Assembly: GCF_020283565.1 (NCBI RefSeq)
Contig: NC_060061.1
Coordinates: 45,111,362-45,175,361 of the forward strand
Direction of reading: 5' to 3'
From: Trifolium pratense
Taxonomy: Eukaryota > Streptophyta > Magnoliopsida > Fabales > Fabaceae
DNA length: 64,000 nucleotides
Shown: positions 51,376 to 60,211 of the stretch, piece after piece
How the letters are laid out: the number at the start of each line of letters is the position of its first letter
How positions within the stretch are numbered: position 1 is the first letter of the stretch
Notes under the pieces: generated by a model
Database searches by the model: none
What the model saw: the letters and a program-made list of their open reading frames with translations, nothing else
What the model was told of the DNA's origin: nothing
Position numbers and translations under genes: made by a program

Positions 51376-54231
51376 TTACTTATTAAAGAAGACATGGAAA
51401 AAAAGAATAACACAGAAGAGAGAGAAAAAGAAGCTAAGATAAGGGTAGGATGAAAAATACAACAGAAAATGCTGAAAAGAATTCTTATGCTTTGTCAAGT
51501 CCGAGTTTCCAATAACTTCCCCATCTTTGGTATGAATTTCTACATTTGGCACATGCTCCATGATCCAATTCCAATCCTCAGTAGTAGAAATGTGCTGCAC
51601 AAATTCAGCTTCCATTCTAGAAATATAGAGAACTTCAAGCTTCTTTAAGTGTTGGATGCCGGTGGGTATATTCTTCTCTAAATGTAGTTTTTGTAGAGAA
51701 GGCAGTGCTCCTTTGTCAATAACAGTATTGATATCCCCATGTCCAAGTCCAAGTGCAACATAAAGTTCTTTTAGTTTCTGAAACCATCCATTTTGAAAAT
51801 GCAAATGTGAACCTTGATAAGCATCATCACCTATAGAGAGGATCAACAAGCTGTGTTGCAAACTTTGTAGGGATTCCATTAGATCTTCAGTTAACTTGGA
51901 TTTTGACAATTTCAACACAACAAGATTTTGAAGCTCTAATATCGACTTTGGTAACTTCTGTAGCTTCCCATGTAGTTGAAGTTTTCGAAGCTTAGTTGGC
52001 GGTGAAATCAAATTCAAATCAATGAATGTATGTATATCAAATGATGAAACAGATAGTTTTTCTATGCGTTTCATTTCATCGATTGCGGAAGATAGAATGC
52101 TTACATCTTCTGTATGAACATTAACCAACACCAAATCCCTTATTTGCTTCAGCTTTCCTAACTCTTTAATTACCTCTGCTCCACCCTTTCCTAAATCAAC
52201 AGAGCATAGTGTTTGTAGGGATGTCATCTTTCCAATACCATCCTTTAATTGAATTAAAGACAATCTATATCCAATAAGGTGCCTTAGCTTTCTAAGCTTG
52301 CTAATTTCCTTTGGCAACTCACGGGTAGTTGTATCCCCTACATCCAATGTCTCTAGGTTTTGGAACATACCAATTGATTTTGAGACATGATTTGAACTCC
52401 TGAAGCTTAAATACTTCAAGTGGATCAAATCTCCCAAATTCTTAGGAACATTCAACATTGGAGCAGATTCAAAATCAAGAACCTTCAATAACTTGAATTT
52501 TTCAGGGATTGTCGGTTCATGGCATACATATTCATCTTCATCTTGGAAAACATGTAGTGACCGAACATACGAGCTTTCAATACGATCCATTAAATAAACG
52601 GAAGTGGTTGATATTGATAAGTGCCGAATTATTCCAACTGAGGATGACTGTCCATCTTCACTAATAGGCTTGCAAAAATTGAAATCCTCAAATTTTTCGC
52701 GGATCATGTCGCGTATTTGATCATGAACACGACAACCTTTAACTTTACCATCAATTTTAACGGAAGATACCTGCACCAAGCTTCTATGGATCAACTCAAT
52801 TAAATATCCTTCTGCAACTTCTTCTAAAGTCTTCCCCTTTTCCTCCTTCACAAACCCTTCAGCTATCCACTGTCGAATCACCCTCTTTGATTTAATTTCA
52901 TAAACTTTTGGATATAATCCAAAATACAACAAGCATGCCTTGAGATAGTAAGGCAAATCATCATAACTTAAACCTAAAATTTTTTTTATGCCAATTAAAT
53001 GTGTATCATTTCTTAGAGCTAAACTTAGATTATCTCTAAATTGCTCCCACTCAGACACATTTTTCTCTCTTGTAGACAAAAGACCACCAATGGCAACAAT
53101 TGCTAGTGGTAAACCATTGCATTGTTCAACAATTTCATAAGCTATATCATTGAGCTTTTTTGAATCATTGTTAATTTTGAATGCCTTTTTATTGAACAAC
53201 TCTCGAGACTGTTTTGGAGTTAAAGGTTGCAATTCATGCTTTTTTACAATGAAAGAAGATTTACTACAAGACACCAGAACATTGGCGTTCCTTGTTGTGA
53301 TTAATATTTTACTTCCATTTTTATTATCAATTAAAGCAAATTCAACATCATCCCAGAAATGTTCATTCCAAACATCATCAAACACAACAACGTACCTCTT
53401 ATTCTGCAAGTAGTTTTTCACTTCATCAGTCAACATTGACTCTTGATACTTTTCAAAAATCCTCGGAGGAGGAACCTCGTCGTTTTCTTTATAAAGCTTT
53501 ACCAGCATGTTCCTCAACAAACCTTCAACAGTATATGATTGAGACACTGTGATAAAAACATGACAATCAAAGTGTCCAATAATATCCTTGTTGTCAAAAA
53601 CAATCTTGGCAAGGGTGGTTTTTCCTTGCCCTCCCATTCCTACTATTGAGATGACAGTAGGCTCTTTTCCCTTTACCATCCAATTAATCAATCTTTGTTT
53701 GGGCACCTCAAAGCCCACAACATCAGCTTCCACAATGTTAAGAGCAGCCACTCGAGGGTCGTGCCATTGGTTATTCCGGCTTCCTCTGTAATCTCTTGAC
53801 CCTTGATTCAAAGAACGTTGGAAACCATATCTTTCACTTCTTTCCTTGATCCTAGACACCGATGACTTGATGTCCTGAATTCCAGACGCTATTTGATGGC
53901 GTTGTTTCGAAGTTATAAAATTGTTGATTAAAGCTGCACATCCGGGATTACGCGGTTGTTGTCCCACATACATCATATAGTTATCAATGATGTCTTCTAT
54001 CCGAAAAGCTGCTTCCGTAACCTGTTTCACCCAGGTTTTGACTCCTTCACTATTGTTGTCTCCATCAGCTGCAGCAGCTCTTCTATCAGCATCCTTAAGG
54101 AAGGCTTGGATGCTTTCCAGTTCATCTTTAATGTCTGTAAATTCCTTGTGAACACCTTTAAGCAGTTTCACTTCTTTTTTTAACAATGGAAGTAATTGGT
54201 CAATAGCCAACTTCACAGCTATTTCTGCCAT
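51376..54231 (-). CDS. CC-NBS-LRR immune receptor (first intact copy), 951 residues
   Basis: A single-exon frame from ATG at 54231 (MAEIAVKLAIDQLLPLL). Rx-type coiled-coil domain at 1-130 with EDVID-like RIEDIIDNY (77-85). NB-ARC follows: P-loop GMGGQGKTT 198-206, kinase-2 VVVFDDVW 281-288, RNBS-B GSKILITTR 306-314, GLPLA 373-377, RNBS-D CLLYFGLYP 433-441, and VHD 502-504 in the MHD position. LRRs run from about 545 to 900. NLRs bind ADP/ATP and trigger defence on effector recognition; the ligand is unknown. The last 30-odd residues (FLLYFSSYPYLSFFFSLFCV onward) are strongly hydrophobic and absent from the paralogue at 60.2 kb. All key motifs are intact. Compared with the paralogue it lacks six residues near position 105. 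Confidence 0.93.
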   Translation of the reverse strand: MAEIAVKLAIDQLLPLLKKEVKLLKGVHKEFTDIKDELESIQAFLKDADRRAAAADGDNNSEGVKTWVKQVTEAAFRIEDIIDNYMMYVGQQPRNPGCAALINNFITSKQRHQIASGIQDIKSSVSRIKERSERYGFQRSLNQGSRDYRGSRNNQWHDPRVAALNIVEADVVGFEVPKQRLINWMVKGKEPTVISIVGMGGQGKTTLAKIVFDNKDIIGHFDCHVFITVSQSYTVEGLLRNMLVKLYKENDEVPPPRIFEKYQESMLTDEVKNYLQNKRYVVVFDDVWNEHFWDDVEFALIDNKNGSKILITTRNANVLVSCSKSSFIVKKHELQPLTPKQSRELFNKKAFKINNDSKKLNDIAYEIVEQCNGLPLAIVAIGGLLSTREKNVSEWEQFRDNLSLALRNDTHLIGIKKILGLSYDDLPYYLKACLLYFGLYPKVYEIKSKRVIRQWIAEGFVKEEKGKTLEEVAEGYLIELIHRSLVQVSSVKIDGKVKGCRVHDQIRDMIREKFEDFNFCKPISEDGQSSSVGIIRHLSISTTSVYLMDRIESSYVRSLHVFQDEDEYVCHEPTIPEKFKLLKVLDFESAPMLNVPKNLGDLIHLKYLSFRSSNHVSKSIGMFQNLETLDVGDTTTRELPKEISKLRKLRHLIGYRLSLIQLKDGIGKMTSLQTLCSVDLGKGGAEVIKELGKLKQIRDLVLVNVHTEDVSILSSAIDEMKRIEKLSVSSFDIHTFIDLNLISPPTKLRKLQLHGKLQKLPKSILELQNLVVLKLSKSKLTEDLMESLQSLQHSLLILSIGDDAYQGSHLHFQNGWFQKLKELYVALGLGHGDINTVIDKGALPSLQKLHLEKNIPTGIQHLKKLEVLYISRMEAEFVQHISTTEDWNWIMEHVPNVEIHTKDGEVIGNSDLTKHKNSFQHFLLYFSSYPYLSFFFSLFCVILFFHVFFNK

Positions 54232-54742
54232 TCTAAAAGGAAAAAAAACAAAATTATTTTCTGTGAGATGACAAACTACACTGTTAGAATGATACTACGA
54301 TTTACTCCTAATGGAGACTTTATATATATGTACCTAATTTTATATATACAATAATCAAACTATACAATAATGATGATTAATTTTACATATAACAGAACTA
54401 ATTTCATGCTATACGATAAGCACATTACAATAAAAAAATATCGCGGCAGCATTGCAACCCGTGCTTACGTATTATGATAGTTTCTAAATAAATAAACAAA
54501 GTGTCGTATCAAAACAACATTAAAAAAGACCATTCATCTCAGTACCAACATGATAAAAAAAATTGATCATGTTTGTCTTATTGATTACTGGTGTGTATAA
54601 ATAAATGAATACGTTTTTGTTAATTTGGTTCTACAAGAGGCCGGCTAAGCAAGTTGTTATTCATGTGATTTTTTTAACGGACATGGTAATTTAGAGTAAG
54701 TGATTTTCACATATTCTTGAGTTCGTTTGAGATTTTCATTTT
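54232..54742. other. Upstream region of the first intact NLR
   Basis: AT-rich, with no ORF. It should contain the promoter of the minus-strand NLR, but no motif is decisive. Confidence 0.35.
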
Positions 54743-55144
54743 GTGATTTATTTGTCTGGTGTTATTTGTTTTGAGTCCCGTCTTGGTACGGTGTTTGTTT
54801 TGAGTCCCGTCTTAGTACAGTGTTTGTCCCGTTTCAGTACGGTGTTTGTTTTGTTCATTTTTGCAGATTTGCTTCGATCCATATCCAATACAGATTCAAT
54901 GACTCTAGCGTCTTCAACGTTGCAGATCCGGGAGCATCACTATTCTGGACACTTGTATTTCGTCATATCAATTGTAGGTTTAGAGATAAAACCGTTTTAT
55001 GCTATTAACTCGGATGCTGTGAGCTTGTTCGCAGATTCATCGTTTTAATTTTTAGCGATTTTGAATATGTAATGATTTTGATTGATGTACTATCTACCAA
55101 TATGAATGAATGAATACTGTTTTTGTTTGTAAAAAAAAAAAAAA
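54743..55144 (+). mobile_element. Retroelement-like repeat with internal short tandem units and poly-A tail
   Basis: Begins with two and a half copies of tttgttttgagtcccgtctt (54763, 54796 and a partial at 54825) and ends in a 14-A tract at about 55131-55144, as a LINE or other polyadenylated retroelement would. The 101-residue frame inside has no known domain. Class is inferred from the tail and remembered dispersed copies. Confidence 0.4.
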
Positions 55145-56382
55145 GAATTACGACCTTAAATTTCCTATCTTCAAAGTTTCTAATTAACTAATGAAGATAT
55201 TGGACTTAACTGATTAATAAGCTTATTTTAATGTCTTTTTGAATAAGTCTAGGCTAAGTACTATGAATTGTAAAGGTAAATTGGATATAAAATAAATTGA
55301 GTTTCATACCTCAATTGAGATTTCAGCCATGTAAGAAGTTATCCTTATGTGTTTTGTGCGTTAGCGTGTGGATGTGTTTCTCCTTTAGAGATAGAGATTC
55401 ATTTCTTATGAGATATTGAGCTGGGGGTTCTATTTTTAATTTTGATTGGGTTACAACTTTGTTACTTTGTTTTCAAGATCTAAATTGTTTTGTAACCTGG
55501 GTATACTGAAGCATAACATCATCTAGATTTTATCTTTTGTGTTGTAATTAAAAATCTGTATAAAACATTTTTTATGGTGAATGTTTTAGATTAAACTTCA
55601 ATAGGAATTTGGGGATGTTCTATTCAATGTTGTTAATGTCAATTATTTGAGGGGGAAAAATCAGGAAGCTCATTTGCAGAAGTTTACAAAGTGTTTGTTA
55701 ATTTAATTTAGGTTAAAAAAACTTCTACAGCAAAGTGGAATTTTCCAGAACGTGAAAGGTTGAGACAGCAGCCATGGTGAAGTGTTGAGTAGCGAAGATG
55801 AAAAGTTAAAACCCACATATAAAAAATAAAATGTTACACTCTTTTAAAATGTAACCGGTAGGTAAATAACTTAATAAAATAGATGACGTGGCTAATTATT
55901 AGTGGAGTTTGTTAAAAAAGTGTTAATGAGCGTGTCTCTAGCATTACTCGAAAAGAGTAATAAACTCTGTTAAACAGCCTATAAGATTCTGCTATTTATA
56001 AGTAAATTCGAGAAGTTGGATAACTTCCATAGATCCTTGCATGGATGTCACATGCAGGACAACTGTCCTTCGCAACCGTTTGTTCCAATATTCTCTTGCC
56101 GCTTTAATTTGAATTTTGGGGGGAAACTCCTTCTTTGGTGCGCTTGCTTCTATATTTTGAATCTCCCATTCATTTTCAAACTTACTTATAGTTTGAAATC
56201 TAGCTGATTTTCGAATTACTTGTAAAATTTCACATATAGGATATATAATAGTGATAATTTACATATAGGAATATATAATAGTGATAATTTATTTTTAGAG
56301 AGAGAATTTGTTTATGTTTTATCATAATGTGTATACATAAAATAAGAGATGACCCCACACGCCTGTAAATGTGTACGTTAAG
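55145..56382. other. Spacer
   Basis: AT-rich. On the minus strand near 55331 an ATGGCTGAAATCTCAATTGAG stretch resembles an NLR start (MAEISIE) but does not continue. A short tandem repeat tatataatagtgataattta lies at about 56243-56291. Nothing else was recognised. Confidence 0.35.
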
Positions 56383-56399
56383 ACTATAAAAGTAATTAA

Positions 56400-56493
56400 G
56401 CCACTAGGTTTGGTCTAGTGGTGAGAAACTTGGATAATATGCATGAGGTCCTGAGTTCGATCCTCACTTGCTTCATTGTAAAACAAAAAAAAA
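56400..56493 (+). mobile_element. Very short tRNA-derived SINE (94 bp) with 17-bp target site duplication
   Basis: Starts gccactaggtttggtctagt. A-box match tggtctagtgg at 56411-56421, B box gttcgatcc at 56455-56463, and tail of a with one c interruption. The 17-mer actataaaagtaattaa is perfect at 56383-56399 and 56494-56510. The element is little more than a tRNA-like promoter plus a tail. A truncated relative sits at about 1905. Confidence 0.85.
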
Positions 56494-56769
56494 ACTATAA
56501 AAGTAATTAAACGATACTATTAGTTAGTTGGTTAGTTTTGTTCAAGCTGATATATAGTATACTGAAACAAATTATAAAAACGTGGATTATGTCATATTAT
56601 ATTATATTGTAAAAGACATTGACTTTTAGTTTTGCTTCATGTCATTGTTTTCTGTTTTATTGAGCAACTTGTGATCTGTCTTAATTCATGGTTGTTAGTT
56701 GCATATTTATATTGGAGTTTTGCTTCCTGTCGTAGTTAGATTGACATTGTCTTTGGGTTTGTTTACTAA

Positions 56770-57140
56770 TATTATCCATTTGTACCAAAATGAAGAGTTT
56801 TTTTTTTTTGTTTTCTTTATTGAGTTTGGTGAATTGTCGACTACACTTGAGATGTAGAATAAAACAGTTATTGACTTTGAGTTTTGCTTTGTTTTATCTA
56901 TTTGTCTTACAATGAAGAGTTCTTTTTGGTTTTCTTTATTGAGGTTGGTGATCTGTCGTCTACGCTTGAGATGTAGAATAAAACAGTTATTGACTTTGAG
57001 TTTTGCTTTGTCTTATCAATTTGTACTAAAATGAAGAGTTCCTTTTAATTTTCTTTACTGCGGTTGGTGATCCGTCGTCTACGCTTGAGATGTACGTAGA
57101 ATAAGATTTATTGACTTTGACTTTTTCTATGTTTTATCAA
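56770..57140. repeat. Three tandem units of about 120 bp
   Basis: The phrase atgaagag recurs at 56790, 56912 and 57031. Each is followed by ttttctttattgag-like sequence, gtcgtctacgcttgagatgt, and gttattgactttgagttttg. Noncoding. Confidence 0.75.
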
Positions 57141-57533
57141 GGTGTGGGTGGACTATGTACTCACACCTTGACATGGTAACACTACTCTATGAATATATGA
57201 ATGAAAACAAGAACAAAAACAGAAAATGAACAAGAGAACTTTTATTTGATAATATGAGTATTACAATGCTTGCTCGATCATTTTGCAAGTGAAATAGGGC
57301 CTTTATATAGGCTTAATTACAAATTAAAAAGCTTTAGTGCTAAAAGCTTTAAACTATTAACAAATTAAAAATCAAAGAGTAATTACATAATTCAGTGAAA
57401 TTTATATCTATATAGCTATACTGGAAAGTCTTTAGCAAGAGATTGTTACTCCTTTCTGGTCTGCTGGACTAATATCTTTAGATTTAATGGGTTATTTCAG
57501 TGGAATGAATTATACTACTGCATTTATTCAACA
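57141..57533 (-). repeat. Probable solo LTR or LTR fragment
   Basis: On the minus strand the block begins tgttgaataaatgcagtag and ends near gtgtgagtaca. It has a TATA-like cctatataaaggccc and an aaataaaag polyadenylation-type motif in the right order for an LTR. Flanking 5-mers do not match, so either the end is misplaced or the insertion is old. Confidence 0.5.
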
Positions 57534-57939
57534 CTATCAGTAGCAATTGTTAATTTAACCAATCAGTACCAGTTACTGTGACACTACATCATTGATATGG
57601 GTGCATAAGCCTACTTTCATTTATTGACAATAATTGGGGCCTGTTTGAATTATTTCAACAATGCTAGGATATTGATCGAGGTCGATATTACTCAAGAACT
57701 GTCCAAGGAGATTACCATTACCGACTCAGAAGGGGGAAAAATGAAACAGCCGGTGGAATATGAATGGAAACCAACTTTCTATAATAAATGTCAAAAGTTT
57801 GGGCACGAATGTGGAGTAAAGAAGAATCTAGTGAAAAATTGGGTACCCAAGGCCATGACAAAGTAAGTGACCGAAGAGCACAAAATTGCAACTCCGAAGG
57901 TGATAACGCCTACCCAGCCAAGAACTAAAACCTCTACAG

Positions 57940-58321
57940 TAGGCATGGCAATAAAACTCATACTCGTAGGTATCCGCCCAAACCCTACCCATTTTGACGG
58001 GAAAAACCCGAGTTGACTGAGTTTGAGTTCGGGTTTGAGTTTTCCCCGATTTTAAAAAATATTGTTGAAACAAAATAATTTTGGACATTTAACTTTTTTT
58101 TTTTGATAAAAAAATACTAAAATACAATTCAAATTCATGTGAAAAGATGCGTAACGGGGATATCCGAACCCCGATGGGGATACCCGATCCCCGTTGAGTA
58201 TGGGTTTGGGGTTATACATTTTATCCCCGCTCGAAATTGGGATGAGTTTGGGGAAACCCGAACCTTTATGGGTTTGGGTTTGGGGAGGCCAATATCCGTC
58301 CCCGCCCCATTGCCATGTCTA
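57940..58321. mobile_element. hAT-type MITE, 382 bp, with 8-bp target duplication
   Basis: Termini taggcatggcaat and (inverted) tagacatggcaat match over 12 of 13 bases. Perfect 8-mers ctctacag lie at 57932-57939 and 58322-58329. The interior holds repeated ggggatacccgatcccc-type units. No coding capacity. It splits the LINE ORF1 C-terminal region. Confidence 0.85.
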
Positions 58322-58689
58322 CTCTACAGACACTGACCTAAATAATGGTGAATGGACGAAGGTGAGCAAAGGTGGACGAGACAGGGGAAAAAACCAACAT
58401 CAACATCAGCAGTCATATGTGGCAATGGGTTTGAAAGACTTGGTATGAATGCCATAGTGTTTCATGAAGACGTTCCATGATTATAGCCTGGAATGTGCGG
58501 GGGCTCAATAAAATGGGGAACGAGATTGAAGCTTCGAGCTAAGTATTTAGATAATTACAATAAACATGCTAATGGTAGAAATCATCATTAGTAACGAGAA
58601 TATCATTGTTGACGAGTTCAGATTCTCAGCAGTACAGTGAGTTAGTAATACAAGATACGGTTTTGAGAAGAAAAAAAAAAATCTTCCTA

Positions 58690-58800
58690 ACCGCGAGATA
58701 AAAATGCATGCGGTTCGGTTTGGTTCGGTTGGTTTTTAAAAAGTCATCCAAACCAAACCAATACGGTTAGGGTTGGTTCGGTTTGTGCTCACGATATAAA
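58690..58800. mobile_element. MITE-like ggttcggttt palindromic insert in the LINE
   Basis: Contains gcggttcggtttggttcggt and, inverted, aaaccaaaccaatacgg. This is a palindromic element interrupting the LINE endonuclease reading. Exact ends and target duplication were not found. Confidence 0.45.
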
Positions 58801-59344
58801 AAATATGACAATATTTCCAACTTATTACAAAATAAACATAGGAAATTTTAAGGGAGACCGGATGTTTTGTTGACAGCTATCTACACACACAATAAACTAG
58901 AGCAAACAAAAAGGTTATGGAATGACATTGAAACTATCCATAACCAACAACAGGGTCCTTGGTTTTTTATGGGCGATTTCAACGATGTGTTGAAGAGTCG
59001 GGACAGAATTGGTGGTAGACCTGTCACTGAATCTGAATATCATGACCTAAGCGCTATGATGAACAATACTAATCTTTACGAGATGGACAACAGGGGGGAC
59101 CATTATACATGGTCTAATAAACAAAGTGACTGTGCTATTTACTCCAGAATTGACAGAGTGATTGGTAATATAGATTGGTTTCAGAAGGACTACACCCTTA
59201 CTGATATGCACCCTAGTGTTTCTGACCATGCACTGTTTTGTCTGGAAAGTGTTGGAGGTACTCATAGAAGAAGAAAAACCCAGTTTAAGTTTCTTAATGC
59301 TTTTGCTGACTTGGATTGTTTTCTGCAAGCAGTGGCTACTAGTG

Positions 59345-59640
59345 AAGACAAAGGAAAACCAATATTCTTGTCAAATACGACATTCAAAGTATTTGTTGTA
59401 TCAGATGCATTAGCTAGCCTTCTTTTGCTCAATGACTTCTCTTCTGATGTTTTTATCAGCCATAAATGGACGCTACGCCGAAGGAGACTTTATACTGACT
59501 TTATACTTGGATTGCTTCTGATGTTTTGTTAGCTTTTCACTCTGTTAGTGCTTTGTTTGGTTTGGATTTTCTGTCCTTTGCAGCAATGGCAACAATGGTA
59601 GCATTTATTACAGCTCTGTCTATATATCTAGAGGGGAAAT
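59345..59640 (+). pseudogene. Fragment of an ankyrin-repeat/PGG-type membrane protein gene
   Basis: The sequence switches from LINE endonuclease to KGKPIFLSNTTFKVFVVSDALAS, then (shifted) NGRYAEGDF and (shifted again) DFLSFAAMATMVAFITALSI. This series is like the transmembrane PGG domain at the C-terminus of plant ankyrin proteins, where TFKVFVVSDALA and RYAEEDF motifs are usual. Two frame changes make it nonfunctional. No ankyrin repeats remain. Identification is from motif memory. Confidence 0.55.
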
Positions 59641-60211
59641 TTAAATATTTTACACTTCATTTCTTTACTTGCTTATTCCCCGAAGGACTATGTTTGAACA
59701 ATAAGCTAGAAAAGCAGAATGAAAATTACATAAAACTTTCATTTTTATTGCACCAAAACAAAGGAAATCAACAGAAAAATAAGGTCTCACAATTCTTGAA
59801 AGGGAATCCCTCATAATATGTTGTATACATGATATACTACAATTACATATAACTCAAACATCAAACTCAAAAGAACAACAAATCAAACATATAACTTTTT
59901 TATTGAAGAACAACAAAAGTTCCAAAGTGTTGCAGTAGAAGTCCCTGTGGAGATTCAGAGTTGCCATTGCACTTGAAATTGAACCCAACACCTAACAAAT
60001 CACATCAAAATGAATTAATTAGACTCTTTCAAATGAGCATAATTGGTAGTGCTAAGTTAAAATAATAGAGCATATTACAGTGCTTGTATTTTGATGACTG
60101 GATTTATTTTAAACACTCTAATACCTATAAAAATAAAATAAAAGGTAAATATTAAACTTTAGGAAGAAAAAACACACCTTTTGTCTCCTTGATTATGGTA
60201 AATCATGATTT
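59641..60211. other. Spacer downstream of the second intact NLR
   Basis: AT-rich. It likely includes the 3'UTR of the NLR. No gene recognised. Confidence 0.35.

Larger units (their letters stand above)
57624..59344 (+). mobile_element. LINE fragment: ORF1 zinc-knuckle region and ORF2 endonuclease, RT missing
   Basis: ORF1 part reads ARILIEVDITQELSKEITI and VEYEWKPTFYNKCQKFGHEC, where the first knuckle cysteine has become Tyr. ORF2 begins IIAWNVRGLNKMG near 58478. The endonuclease resumes at 58867 with GPWFFMGDFNDVLKS, DNRGDHYTWSN, IYSRIDRVIGN and VSDHALFCLE. Two MITE-like insertions interrupt it (57940-58321 and about 58690-58800). The RT half is absent, the reverse of normal LINE 5' truncation, so a later deletion or fusion removed it. 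Confidence 0.78.

Noticed and set aside
55290..55340. Start of another NLR (MAEISIE on the minus strand)
   Set aside because: Only seven codons match before a GT; no CC domain sequence follows within reach.
56400..56475. A genuine tRNA gene
   Set aside because: A and B boxes are present, but no cloverleaf acceptor stem can be paired, and poly-A tail plus target duplications show a SINE.
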